Of a stretch of DNA of 12,455 nucleotides, positions 1 to 7,535 are shown piece by piece (the stretch's first letter is position 1; every line of letters begins with the position of its first letter). The notes beneath the pieces were generated by a model. It had not been told where the DNA came from. It did no database searches and saw nothing but the letters and a program-made list of their open reading frames with translations. The DNA comes from Flavobacteriales bacterium (GTDB lineage: Bacteria; Bacteroidota; Bacteroidia; Flavobacteriales_D; SKUL01), in assembly GCA_007129985.1 (NCBI GenBank), contig SKUL01000299.1, positions 1-12,455 on the forward strand. The letters are read 5' to 3'. Both the position numbers and the translations under genes were made by a program.

Positions 1-849
1 GAGGGTCCACGTGTAGGAAGTAGCTCCTGATACCGCCGCAATGGAATAGCTTACTTCATCGCCGTTGCAGACTTCAGTTGGTCCGGTGATGGCTCCCGGT
101 TGAGCCGGTGCGCTTCCCACAGTTACGTTCACGCTTTGCGCTGCGGAAGATCCACAAGCGTTGTTCGCCACAACGCTGATTGCTCCGCCATTTGCTCCGG
201 CGGTTGCTGTGATACTTGTGGTGGTGCTGTTGCCGCTCCATCCGTTGGGGAGGGTCCACGTGTAAGATGTTGCACCTGATACCGCCGCAATGGAATAGCT
301 TTCTTCATCGCCATTGCAGACTTCGGTTGGGCCGGTGATGGGGCCGGGTTGAGCCGGGGCGCTTCCTACAGTTACGTTCACGCTTTGCGCTGCGGAAGAT
401 CCACAAGCGTTGTTCGCCACAACGCTGATTGCTCCACCATTTGCTCCGGCGGTTGCCGTGATACTTGTGGTGGTGCTGTTGCCGCTCCATCCGTTAGGGA
501 GGGTCCACGTATAAGATGTTGCACCTGATACCGCCGCAATGGAATAGCTTACTTCATCGCCGTTGCAGACTTCGGATGGGCCGGTGATGGCTCCTGGTTG
601 AGCCGGGGCGCTTCCCACATTTACGTTAACGCTTTGCGCTGCAGAAGACCCACAAGCGTTGTTAGCCACAACGCTGATTGCTCCGCCATTTGCTCCGGCT
701 GTTGCTGTTATACTTGTGGTGGTGCTGTTGCCGCTCCATCCGTTGGGGAGGGTCCACGTGTAGGAAGTAGCTCCTGATACCGCCGCAATGGAATAGCTTA
801 CTTCATCGCCGTTGCAGACTTCAGTTGGTCCGGTGATGGCATCGGGTTG
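1..849 (-). repeat. 249-bp tandem repeats encoding PKD-like units
   Basis: Three complete in-frame units (849-601, 600-352, 351-103) and a partial fourth (102-1) lie inside the giant secreted protein. The period is exactly 249 bp (83 codons), and the units are nearly identical in DNA. The array continues beyond the left edge. Each unit begins with QPxxITGP in the coding direction. Positions 1-93 are identical to 748-840, whereas the two intervening copies differ from them at clustered synonymous sites around the GATSYTW codons. This pattern suggests recent duplication with unequal exchange or gene conversion. Confidence 0.95.
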
Positions 850-3024
850 TTCGGGCGCTTCGGTACAACCAAGGCTTTCGAGTGCCCCGAAAAATGCATC
901 TGTTGCTCCGCCACCGTAACCCGGTTGGTGTGCTCCGGGTGAGGCGAAGACATTGGTTGAGCCTGTGAATCCGGTCATGTAGATGCCGTTGGAATTGGCA
1001 TGGCAACCGTAAGCAATATCGTTCCCGCTGCCGCCGAAGTAGCTACCCCAAAGAAACGCTCCATCTGCGTCGAATTGTGCGAGATAGGCATCGTTGGTGC
1101 CGCCTCCGTTTTCGGGTTGTGTTGCTTCGTCGGAGGCAATGCCATCGGTAGACGACGTTCCGCCAACGATGTAAACTCTGTTGTCGGCGGAAACCGTGCA
1201 ACCGAAGGCGTCGTCATTTCCTCCACCTCCGAAATAGGTGCCCCACGTTCTGTTTCCGCTTGAATTCATTTTGGCGAGAAAGCCGTCTCTTGAACCACCA
1301 CCAAAAAATTGTTGGTGCGAGCCCGGTGAAGCAATGTTCACAGGCGACTGCGTGAGTCCGGATATGTAGATGTTGCCAGTTGCGTCTACGTCACAGTCTA
1401 ACACCCAGGTCCAGCCCGAAGTACCGCTGTAATAGGTGCCCCATTGCTGCACGCCGTCGGTATTAAATTGTGCGAGAAAACCACTGAACTGTCCTCCTGC
1501 AATATTGGGCTGGTAAGTACCCGCAGTAGCGATGTTCGAAGAGGAAGCGGTATAGCCCCCGATATGAATGAGGTCGCTGGAACTTACGGTAATGGCAAGA
1601 CCTACATCTTGCCCGCTACCTCCGTAATAGGTCCCCCATTGACGCACACCACTGGGGTTGAACTTAACGATGAAGGCATCATCAGAACCTACGCGAAATT
1701 GTTGGTGGCTGCCAGGTGTTCCGATATTGTTGTTCGACAGCGAACGTCCGGTGAGGTACACATTGTTCTCGCTGTCGGTTGCACATGCTGCTCCTAAATC
1801 ACTGGCACTTCCACCATAAAACGTTCCCCACAATCTTACTCCGTTGCTGTTGAACTTGGCGAGGAATGCATCATTTCCACCACCAGAGAAAGGCTGATGG
1901 GCACCGGTGGAACCAATCATGGCTGTGGAATTGGTTCTTCCGGCGAGATATACATTGCCCAGGTTGTCGGTGGTGCAGGCTGAACCTTCGTCCCAACCGG
2001 ACCAGCCGTAGTAAGTGGCCCACAAGCGCAGCCCATCTGCGTTGAACTTTACAAGGAATGCATCCCAGGAGCCACCTAACGCATAGTTCAGAAAACCATC
2101 GGTGGTAGCGATGTTTGCCGCTGAGTTGGTGCGCCCTGATAGGTAGAGATTGCCGGCGAGGTCTGAGGTACAGGCCTGTCCTACATCAGCTCCTGTGCCT
2201 CCGTAAAATGTGGACCACAACAAAGTGGGAGGGTCAATGCGCAAGGGCTTGTCATGTTCAAATCCCTCAATGTGAAAGCTTACCCGTGTTCCTCGTGCAG
2301 ATGGTTCCGTTACCCATCCGGCATTCAGTATTTTATCGTCTTGGAAAACAGTTAGCTTGCCTTCGCGGATTTCGCCGAAAGGAGTTTTCATGGTCAGAAA
2401 GCCTTGTTCATCGGCTTGCACTTCTGCGCCTTCAATGTCGAAAGCAATACGGGTATAGTCTTCGGCTCTTTCCAGAAGCCAGTCACTTTCAAGGGTTCCG
2501 GAATTGTTGTAGTACAAGAGGTCAATGCCGGGCCAAACATCCTTGAACTTCACGTCTTCGAATTTTTTCACCATGAGCGCGGGACTGTTGCCTTCAGGCA
2601 CATTGTAATAATTGGAGTAACCTTGCAGTTCCTTGCCCTGAATTACCTTGATGTTCTCATTGGAATTTACCCAGTTTACATCTACACGGTATATGCTCAA
2701 TTCGGGTGGTTCTTGCTCCTCCAATAGCTCATGGTTGTTGTCGGCAAGTGGTGAATCATCCATAGAAACAATCTGGTAGCTAATTCCATTGGTTCGAAGA
2801 TGAAAATGCAAACCATTGGTTACACCGCTGTAAAGCACATCCGGGCGTGGTTGCCAGTGTTGGTCGCGCACCTGCCCGCCATTTTCTTCAAAGCTCAATT
2901 CATTGGAAGTGGCGTTGATGGATTCGAGTTGGTGCAATAAGGGTTCGTGGCCATTCAGTGACAGGTCTTGTGCCACAGAATTGAATGCAGTCAGAAAAAT
3001 AAAGGTGCAGTAGGCTAAGCGCAT
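1..3024 (-). CDS. Giant secreted DUF7948 / SBBP beta-propeller / PKD-like repeat protein (3' end outside window)
   Basis: The reading frame is open without a stop from the ATG at 3024-3022 to the window edge: 1008 codons, C-terminus missing. A signal peptide (residues 1-19, ending SVAQ) is followed by a DUF7948-like region (about 45-262, with the typical ENGGQ start and NGISYQ motif). Next come seven SBBP blades of the W-G-T-Y/F-Y-G-G type, with their tryptophans at residues 270, 335, 399, 463, 528, 594 and 659, spaced 64-66 residues. From about residue 726 there are 83-residue PKD-like units containing EVCNGDE and NNACGSS, so two cysteines per unit. Proteins of this build are exported by Bacteroidota, usually with a C-terminal T9SS or gliding-motility-type tail; here that part is not visible. 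A role in surface adhesion or glycan contact is inference. The start is supported by the signal peptide and an upstream promoter-like box. An intrinsic terminator separates it from the next gene upstream. Confidence 0.92.
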   Translation of the reverse strand, partial: MRLAYCTFIFLTAFNSVAQDLSLNGHEPLLHQLESINATSNELSFEENGGQVRDQHWQPRPDVLYSGVTNGLHFHLRTNGISYQIVSMDDSPLADNNHELLEEQEPPELSIYRVDVNWVNSNENIKVIQGKELQGYSNYYNVPEGNSPALMVKKFEDVKFKDVWPGIDLLYYNNSGTLESDWLLERAEDYTRIAFDIEGAEVQADEQGFLTMKTPFGEIREGKLTVFQDDKILNAGWVTEPSARGTRVSFHIEGFEHDKPLRIDPPTLLWSTFYGGTGADVGQACTSDLAGNLYLSGRTNSAANIATTDGFLNYALGGSWDAFLVKFNADGLRLWATYYGWSGWDEGSACTTDNLGNVYLAGRTNSTAMIGSTGAHQPFSGGGNDAFLAKFNSNGVRLWGTFYGGSASDLGAACATDSENNVYLTGRSLSNNNIGTPGSHQQFRVGSDDAFIVKFNPSGVRQWGTYYGGSGQDVGLAITVSSSDLIHIGGYTASSSNIATAGTYQPNIAGGQFSGFLAQFNTDGVQQWGTYYSGTSGWTWVLDCDVDATGNIYISGLTQSPVNIASPGSHQQFFGGGSRDGFLAKMNSSGNRTWGTYFGGGGNDDAFGCTVSADNRVYIVGGTSSTDGIASDEATQPENGGGTNDAYLAQFDADGAFLWGSYFGGSGNDIAYGCHANSNGIYMTGFTGSTNVFASPGAHQPGYGGGATDAFFGALESLGCTEAPEQPDAITGPTEVCNGDEVSYSIAAVSGATSYTWTLPNGWSGNSTTTSITATAGANGGAISVVANNACGSSAAQSVNVNVGSAPAQPGAITGPSEVCNGDEVSYSIAAVSGATSYTWTLPNGWSGNSTTTSITATAGANGGAISVVANNACGSSAAQSVNVTVGSAPAQPGPITGPTEVCNGDEESYSIAAVSGATSYTWTLPNGWSGNSTTTSITATAGANGGAISVVANNACGSSAAQSVNVTVGSAPAQPGAITGPTEVCNGDEVSYSIAAVSGATSYTWTL
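871..2223 (-). repeat. Seven SBBP beta-propeller blades (protein-level repeat)
   Basis: Seven diverged repeats of about 195 bp (64-66 codons) each begin with a tryptophan followed by a T-Y/F-Y/F motif, usually then G-G-x-G-x-D. They continue with an N-x-Y-x-x-G strand and end with D-A-F-L-x-K/Q-F-N. The tryptophan codons lie at 2215-2217, 2020-2022, 1828-1830, 1636-1638, 1441-1443, 1243-1245 and 1048-1050. The count of seven equals the number of blades needed to close one propeller, so this is probably one complete toroid. Blades 2 and 5 lack the canonical GG. Unlike the downstream PKD-like units, these repeats are diverged at DNA level. Confidence 0.85.
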
Positions 3025-3054
3025 GTGTTTGGTGTTTGGTTTCGTAATCGTTTG

Positions 3055-3083
3055 CAAGGATAATTATTGTGGCTTTCGAAACC
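3055..3083 (-). promoter_or_regulatory. Candidate Bacteroidota promoter for the giant secreted protein
   Basis: On the minus strand the box TATCCTTG (3062-3055) matches the TAnnTTTG -7 consensus at all but one position. It lies about 30 nt before the ATG at 3024. A TTTC-containing element lies near the expected -33 distance. The match is imperfect, and only position and composition support it. Confidence 0.35.
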
Positions 3084-3305
3084 GGAGGTGACTTTTCGGT
3101 GTGTAGCTTTTGATTGACGCATGACGAATCCGGATTATCAATTGGTGCCTGGCGAATTCATCAGCCGATTCCATAAATCCTGAGAGCTGGAGGAGCATAG
3201 ATTCTACTGCACCCAATCAAAGAGCCTGTTCGAGGCCTTTCCGTTTTGTGCTTGCGCCAGGGAGTGTCCCGCATTTCCTGGAGGTTATGGCTTGGAATTA
3301 GTCAC
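3063..3305. other. Non-coding stretch with nothing recognised
   Basis: Between the promoter-like box of the giant gene and the terminator of the DUF1573 gene are about 240 bp in which I see no convincing gene, RNA or repeat. A 20-codon plus-strand reading frame (3121-3183) is followed, after one stop, by 46 further open codons in the same frame (3184-3324). The encoded sequence resembles nothing I know, and the frame runs into the terminator hairpin. Confidence 0.5.
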
Positions 3306-3339
3306 AAAAAAAACGAGCCCCTGAAATCAGAGGCTCGTT
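3306..3339 (-). terminator. Intrinsic terminator of the DUF1573 gene
   Basis: A perfect 8-bp stem (3312-3319 with 3332-3339, AACGAGCC/GGCTCGTT) has further pairing inside it (CTGA/TCAG). On the minus strand it is followed by a run of eight T (3313-3306). It starts 22 nt after the stop codon of the gene ending at 3361. This is a textbook Rho-independent terminator in the minus direction and insulates the giant gene from upstream transcription. Confidence 0.9.
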
Positions 3340-3360
3340 CCATTTTGAAAGTTCTTGTTG

Positions 3361-3879
3361 CTACACTTCCTCAACGTTCGCACTAATGGTCAAAGTTGTA
3401 GTGCGGGGCTCAGTGTTCGCAGTAATGGTAACCGTTTTGGTTTGTTTGTTTTTCTGCTTACCGGGCTTGTACACAATGTCAATCTCACCGGTTCCTCCGG
3501 GCGGAATGGGTTCTTTGGGGTACTTAGGTACGGTACAACCACATGAACCTTTGGCATTCTCAATGATTAAAGGCTCGGTTCCGGTGTTTGTAAAGGTAAA
3601 GGTGTGCGCGTTCTCAGTATCTTGCTTAATGGTACCAAAGTCGTGCATGGGTTGTGCAAAATTCACCACTGTAATCGGACCGGTGTATGCTTCCTCAGCT
3701 ACAGGAGAGGTGGCTGTTGACGTGCGGTCAGCTTTGCTGGCTGCTGCGCTCGCAGCACTCGAAGAAGGTTTGGGTGTACTTGAATCACCTGAATAGGCAC
3801 CCGTCATCATGAGGTACACGTTGGCAATCAATGCCACAGCGATTACCCCCATCAATCCGTATTTCACTGTACTGTTCAT
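3361..3879 (-). CDS. Membrane-anchored DUF1573 protein
   Basis: The 172-residue protein starts at ATG 3879-3877. Residues 7-25 form one hydrophobic helix that is either an uncleaved signal anchor or a signal peptide. An Ala/Ser/Pro-rich flexible linker (about 32-62) follows, then a DUF1573 domain (about 70-172). The domain has the typical HDFGTIK start, the F-x-F-x-N-T-G strand, the SCGCT motif (cysteines 113 and 115), the P-P-G-G turn and V-x-Y-x-P. DUF1573 domains have an Ig-like (ASH/MSP-type) fold, are common in Bacteroidota envelopes and have no agreed function. The domain probably faces the periplasm. The gene lies 98 bp downstream of the S41 protease gene on the same strand, has its own promoter-like box and ends in a strong terminator, so it is probably transcribed mainly alone. 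The CxC pair could bind metal or form a disulfide; that is conjecture. Confidence 0.92.
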   Translation of the reverse strand: MNSTVKYGLMGVIAVALIANVYLMMTGAYSGDSSTPKPSSSAASAAASKADRTSTATSPVAEEAYTGPITVVNFAQPMHDFGTIKQDTENAHTFTFTNTGTEPLIIENAKGSCGCTVPKYPKEPIPPGGTGEIDIVYKPGKQKNKQTKTVTITANTEPRTTTLTISANVEEV

Positions 3880-3906
3880 GACAATTTCGATTTTTTAGGT
3901 TACGTG

Positions 3907-3938
3907 CAAAGCTAACCAATATGAAGCAGCACTAAAAA
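3907..3938 (-). promoter_or_regulatory. Promoter of the DUF1573 gene
   Basis: The minus-strand box TAGCTTTG (3914-3907) matches the Bacteroidota -7 consensus TAnnTTTG exactly. A T-rich -33 element (TTTTTA, 3938-3933) lies 18 bp upstream. The box is 27 nt from the start codon, giving a leader of roughly 20 nt. It lies entirely in the 98-bp gap after the S41 protease gene. Confidence 0.6.
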
Positions 3939-3977
3939 GAGCGAAGGCCAATTAACGAATCATTAACAAATCTGCGC

Positions 3978-5567
3978 CTAGTAGTCCGCGAGGTTCACAG
4001 CGTTGTATGCATCTCCTTCCAGCACTTCAATAGCGCGTTGATAGATGGGCCAAAAAGGATTGTACACCTGATAGTAAGCGCTTGTGTTCCATAGGTTTCT
4101 TGCGATAAGTGCTTTTAGTCTGTTGTCAATTAGTTGCTTAGATCTATCATATTCCTCTTTGTTGAATTCCACTCCCTCTTTTTCTGCGAATGCGAAAAAG
4201 CTAGAAGTTATATCGTCTTCCATGTTGAACCCTTCAATGAAGTCCGAAACTTTAGGGAACTTTTTCAGCAGCGCCTTCCGGTGCTTTTCGGTATAGTCAA
4301 GACTGAATTGATTGAAAACGCCCTTTCGGATGAGCGCAGTGTTGAAATCGCTGAAAGCAGATGTGTCGAGCGGAACAAATATATCCGGCATGATGCCTCC
4401 TCCACCGTAAACCAATCTGTTTCTGCTTGTGTAGTACTTCAGAGAGTCCGGGAGGTTGATGCTGTCGGCGCTGGTGAGCTCGCCTTTGAAAAAGCGCTCG
4501 AATTTTTCACTTTTGTACGCCTTGACTCCTTCTGTATAGGGTTTTTGAATACTTCGTCCGGAAGGAGTGTAATAGCGCTGCACGGTAAGACGAACTACAG
4601 AACTGTCAGGCAACTCAATGGGTCTTTGCACAAGACCTTTTCCAAATGACCTTCGGCCAATAATCAAACCACGGTCCCAATCCTGCACAGCACCTGAAAC
4701 AATTTCACTGGCTGAGGCTGACCCCTCGTCAATCAAAATCACAAGACGGCCTTTTTCGAAATTCCCGTTCACGCGCGCCTTGGTATCTCTGCGCGGATAT
4801 GCCCTTCCTTCGGTGTACACGATCATTTTTTGTCCTTCCAGGAACTCGTCAGCCATTTCAACCGCGGCTTTGAGTAAACCGCCGCCATTACCCTGTAGAT
4901 CCAGAATCAGGTCTTGCATTCCCTGTTCGTTCAATTCTTTCAGCGCTTTTCTGAACTCATCCATGGTGGTAGCTGCAAATCGGTTTACCTTGATATAGCC
5001 GACTTCCGGTGTGGCCATGTAGTGGGCATCTACGCTATATATGGGGATTTTGTCGCGGGTTATGGTAAAGTCAAGAATACCGGATATGTTTTTTCTATTG
5101 ATTCCGACCGTAACCTGGGTGCCTTTTTTTCCTTTAAGCAGGCGCATTACATCACGGTTTTTGATGCCCACTCCAGCTACGTTTTCGCCTTCAATCATTA
5201 CGATACGATCACCACTTAGAATTCCAAGCTTTTCAGATGGGCCGCCGGCTATGGGAGAAACAACCACAATGGTGTCGCGCATGATGTTGAATTGCACTCC
5301 AATCCCCTCAAAATTACCTTCCAACGGCTCATTCATTTCCCGAATTTCCTCAGAAGAAATGTACATTGAGTGGGGATCCAGCTCTTCAAGAAGAGCCTCA
5401 ATGGCTGCTTCAACGAGTTTATCTGCATCTACTTCGTCAACGTACGATCTTTGAATGTGAAACATCAGAGCATTAAATTTCTCTACAGGCCCGAGATCGC
5501 GCGCAGGCTGGGCTTGCGCAGAAATCAATGATGTTGCGAGTAGAACTAGGGAAAGGATATTTTTCAT
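3978..5567 (-). CDS. S41 family carboxy-terminal processing peptidase (CtpA/Prc-like)
   Basis: This 529-residue periplasmic serine protease trims or degrades envelope proteins from their C-termini. A signal peptide is visible (residues 1-19, ending SAQA-Q). A helical N-terminal region contains the ELDPHSMYIS motif (62-71), and a PDZ domain spans about 83-170. The S41 protease core is about 185-345. Spacing against E. coli Prc (Ser430, Lys455, Gln459) points to Ser285 in SASASEI, Lys310 in FGKG and Gln314 as catalytic residues; both intervals (25 and 4) match exactly. The oxyanion-side LDLQGNGGG loop (222-230) is intact. A C-terminal extension of about 180 residues (350-529) is longer than in minimal CtpA enzymes and is common in Bacteroidota members. 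The start ATG at 5567-5565 fits the signal peptide. It is divergently transcribed from the secreted trypsin-fold protease gene. Its targets cannot be read from the sequence. Confidence 0.95.
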   Translation of the reverse strand: MKNILSLVLLATSLISAQAQPARDLGPVEKFNALMFHIQRSYVDEVDADKLVEAAIEALLEELDPHSMYISSEEIREMNEPLEGNFEGIGVQFNIMRDTIVVVSPIAGGPSEKLGILSGDRIVMIEGENVAGVGIKNRDVMRLLKGKKGTQVTVGINRKNISGILDFTITRDKIPIYSVDAHYMATPEVGYIKVNRFAATTMDEFRKALKELNEQGMQDLILDLQGNGGGLLKAAVEMADEFLEGQKMIVYTEGRAYPRRDTKARVNGNFEKGRLVILIDEGSASASEIVSGAVQDWDRGLIIGRRSFGKGLVQRPIELPDSSVVRLTVQRYYTPSGRSIQKPYTEGVKAYKSEKFERFFKGELTSADSINLPDSLKYYTSRNRLVYGGGGIMPDIFVPLDTSAFSDFNTALIRKGVFNQFSLDYTEKHRKALLKKFPKVSDFIEGFNMEDDITSSFFAFAEKEGVEFNKEEYDRSKQLIDNRLKALIARNLWNTSAYYQVYNPFWPIYQRAIEVLEGDAYNAVNLADY

Positions 5568-5584
5568 GGAAAGCGTTTAAAGTG

Positions 5585-5617
5585 CTAAGGTACCTCTAAT
5601 GACAGAGAGTTGAAAAC
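5585..5617 (-). promoter_or_regulatory. Candidate promoter of the S41 protease gene
   Basis: The minus-strand box TACCTTAG (5592-5585) is one base from TAnnTTTG. It is preceded at 19 bp by GTTTTC (5617-5612) as a possible -33 element. It lies 18 nt before the ATG at 5567, which would give a very short leader. Confidence 0.4.
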
Positions 5618-5686
5618 TTCGTGCCAGTTAATCAATGTTAAGTAGGGGTGATTGTTCTTTCAGCAATTCAAGGATGGTGCCGTAAG

Positions 5687-5719
5687 TTACAAAAAAGTCC
5701 TCTGAATTTTGTATCTTTG
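5687..5719 (+). promoter_or_regulatory. Promoter of the secreted trypsin-fold protease gene
   Basis: TATCTTTG at 5712-5719 matches the Bacteroidota -7 consensus TAnnTTTG exactly. A TTAC element (5687-5690) lies 21 bp upstream as a -33 candidate. Transcription would start near 5725 and give a leader of about 45 nt before the ATG at 5770. It is the only good promoter seen for the four plus-strand genes. Confidence 0.6.
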
Positions 5720-5726
5720 CGAAAGA

Positions 5727-5748
5727 GCGTTTTGAACGCATCTTTTTT
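5727..5748 (+). promoter_or_regulatory. Leader hairpin with T-run (possible attenuator)
   Basis: GCGTT (5727-5731) and AACGC (5735-5739) form a short 5-bp stem with a 3-nt loop. After three bases comes a run of six T (5743-5748). It lies between the -7 box and the start codon, where a terminator-like element would act as an attenuator. The stem is weak, so it may be fortuitous. Confidence 0.3.
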
Positions 5749-5769
5749 CAATGATTTAAATTTCCTTTG

Positions 5770-7461
5770 ATGACTTTTGCGAGAATACCTGTTTTGGCCG
5801 TTGCTGCCACCTTATTGTTTATTGCCCCAAATGCCGTAGGTCAACTTTTGACAGATGGTTTGCCTGTGAGTTTTCGGCAGGGCCTTGATGTGTTTGACAA
5901 TGACCTCCTGATTTACGAAGCACCGGCTCTGAATATGGACGAAGTGCAACGTGAAGACCAACGCCGTGAGAGTGAAGGTGAGCTGCCCTATGACGGCAGG
6001 CTTGTCGAGATGAATTTGTCTCACGAAAATGCGGGTGAGTGGTTTACACTTCCCAACGGCGACATGGTGTGGAAGCTTCGCATTGCCTCTCCCGGGGCGC
6101 TCTCAACCGAGCTTTACTTTAGTGATTTATATTTACCCGAAGGTGCCGAGCTTTTCTTTTACAGCCCTGATCAAACGGTGGTTGACGGTGGTTACACCTC
6201 TGTTTTTAATACTAAATCAGGTGCTTTCGCTAGCAACCTGATTTTTAGCGATGAAGTAATTCTGGAGTACTACGAGCCTGTTGAGGTGCAGGGTAAGGGG
6301 AGGTTGGTGATTGAAGCATTGGGGCATAGATATCGTGACCTAACCACCAGTGCGCGGGGCTCAGACGCCTGTCAGGTTGATATCAACTGTCCTGAAGGTG
6401 ACGATTGGCAAGACCAGAAACGCGGTGTTGTGCGTATGAGGATTACTGGACCTGATGGAACAGGTTGGTGTTCAGGTGTGTTGATGAACAATACAGCGCT
6501 CGATTGTACCCCCTATATCCTTACAGCTTTTCACTGTATCAGCGGGGTTGTAAACAGTCAGGCCGATCAAGATCAATTGCGATTTTGGTTTAACTACGAG
6601 CGGCCTGAGTGTGACGAAGGAAATGCGCCTCTCACAAACATTATGATGGGAGGAAGTATCGTTGCCCGAGGACATCAGAATATGTCACTCGGTTCTGACT
6701 TTGCATTGATTGAACTTGGAAACGATGTACCGGAAGCCTACAATGCCTACTACAACGGTTGGAATACACAGTCAACCACTATTTTTGGCGGTGGAGTGGG
6801 AATTCACCATCCGTCAAGTGATGTGAAGAAGATTTCCACTTCAACCAACAATTATATCACTTCCTCGTGGGGAGGAGGTAACAATCAGGGGTACTGGCGG
6901 GTGATTTGGACCGGAACAGAATCTGGACATGGAGTAACTGAAGGAGGTTCTTCGGGCTCACCGCTCTATGATGGTAATGGATTGGTTGTGGGAACATTGG
7001 CCGGCGGAAGTTCATATTGTAATGAAGTGCAGTCGGGAGGTCAAAACCAGCCCGACTGGTACGGCAAAGTGTCTTACCACTGGGATCAAAATCCTGGTAA
7101 CGCTACCATTCACCTTAAAACCAAATTAGACCCTCTCAATACAGGCCAGTCCGTGCTGGTAGGAACCTATGCCCCATGTAATCAGGTGAGCAGTGTTGAG
7201 GAGACGGAAGCGGATATCGCAAAGCAGTTCAAGCTATTTCCCAATCCTACATCCGGCATTTTCAATGTAGATATGGGAGATTACCACCGCGAAGTGCACG
7301 AAGTTATTGTGCGAAATTTGGTAGGAGTAATCGTGGCGCGTGTGCCCGCTAACGAGAACCTGCTTCAGCTTGATCTTTCAGGTGTAGCGTCTGGTTTGTA
7401 TATTGTTACTTTTGAGTTTGTTAGTGGCAATTCAACGAGCCAACGAGTAGCAAGACACTAA
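5770..7461 (+). CDS. Secreted trypsin-fold serine endopeptidase, lysyl-endopeptidase-like, with T9SS sorting domain
   Basis: The protein has 563 residues. A signal peptide (1-24, ending AVG-Q) is followed by a propeptide-like N-terminal region (about 25-200), with a FYSPD-type beta-sandwich segment around 95-170. A chymotrypsin-fold (S1) protease domain spans about 215-460. His255 in LTAFHC, Asp310 in SDFALIEL and Ser395 in GGSSGSP form a complete catalytic triad. GSSGSP replaces the usual GDSGGP, as in bacterial lysyl endopeptidases (Achromobacter protease I type). Asp429 in PDWYGKV sits where that family carries its lysine-selecting aspartate, while the family's LHGG is LAGG here. The tail (487-563, FPNPTSG to SGLYIV) is a type A T9SS sorting domain, so the enzyme is probably exported through the outer membrane. 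I chose ATG 5770 over the adjacent TTG at 5767. It leads a run of four same-strand genes. Cleavage after lysine is inferred. Confidence 0.92.
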   Translation: MTFARIPVLAVAATLLFIAPNAVGQLLTDGLPVSFRQGLDVFDNDLLIYEAPALNMDEVQREDQRRESEGELPYDGRLVEMNLSHENAGEWFTLPNGDMVWKLRIASPGALSTELYFSDLYLPEGAELFFYSPDQTVVDGGYTSVFNTKSGAFASNLIFSDEVILEYYEPVEVQGKGRLVIEALGHRYRDLTTSARGSDACQVDINCPEGDDWQDQKRGVVRMRITGPDGTGWCSGVLMNNTALDCTPYILTAFHCISGVVNSQADQDQLRFWFNYERPECDEGNAPLTNIMMGGSIVARGHQNMSLGSDFALIELGNDVPEAYNAYYNGWNTQSTTIFGGGVGIHHPSSDVKKISTSTNNYITSSWGGGNNQGYWRVIWTGTESGHGVTEGGSSGSPLYDGNGLVVGTLAGGSSYCNEVQSGGQNQPDWYGKVSYHWDQNPGNATIHLKTKLDPLNTGQSVLVGTYAPCNQVSSVEETEADIAKQFKLFPNPTSGIFNVDMGDYHREVHEVIVRNLVGVIVARVPANENLLQLDLSGVASGLYIVTFEFVSGNSTSQRVARH

Positions 7462-7498
7462 GAGAATCTCATCTGAAATTACGCTGATTGAAATATTG

Positions 7499-7522
7499 TG
7501 GATAACTTTCGGAAGTTATCCA
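7499..7522 (+). promoter_or_regulatory. Perfect 10-bp intercistronic hairpin
   Basis: TGGATAACTT (7499-7508) pairs perfectly with AAGTTATCCA (7513-7522) around a TCGG loop. It lies 13 nt upstream of the next start codon in the 74-bp gap after the protease gene. Neither strand has a T-run after it, so it is not a standard intrinsic terminator. It may be an RNA stability or processing element, a translation-control stem, or a palindromic protein-binding site. TAACTTTC inside it is one base from a -7 box. Confidence 0.5.
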
Positions 7523-7535
7523 AACAATCAGTAGT

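Noticed and set aside
1..849. Regularly spaced near-identical repeats that could be mistaken for a CRISPR or satellite array
   Set aside because: The repeats are 249 bp long without unique spacers, are a multiple of three and encode one continuous protein frame.
1000..2546. Plus-strand open frames at 1000-1263, 1444-1797 and 2115-2546
   Set aside because: They lie antisense inside the repeat-coding minus-strand gene, and their products look like nothing known. The minus frame gives clear SBBP blades.
3121..3324. Plus-strand 20-codon frame plus 46 further open codons after one stop
   Set aside because: The product is not recognisable, has no upstream promoter box and runs into the terminator hairpin of the opposite strand. 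It is probably chance.
3386..3796. 136-codon plus-strand frame
   Set aside because: It is antisense to the well-supported DUF1573 gene and has no family resemblance.
5767..5769. TTG start one codon before the protease ATG
   Set aside because: The adjacent ATG at 5770 gives a normal signal peptide, and nothing favours TTG.
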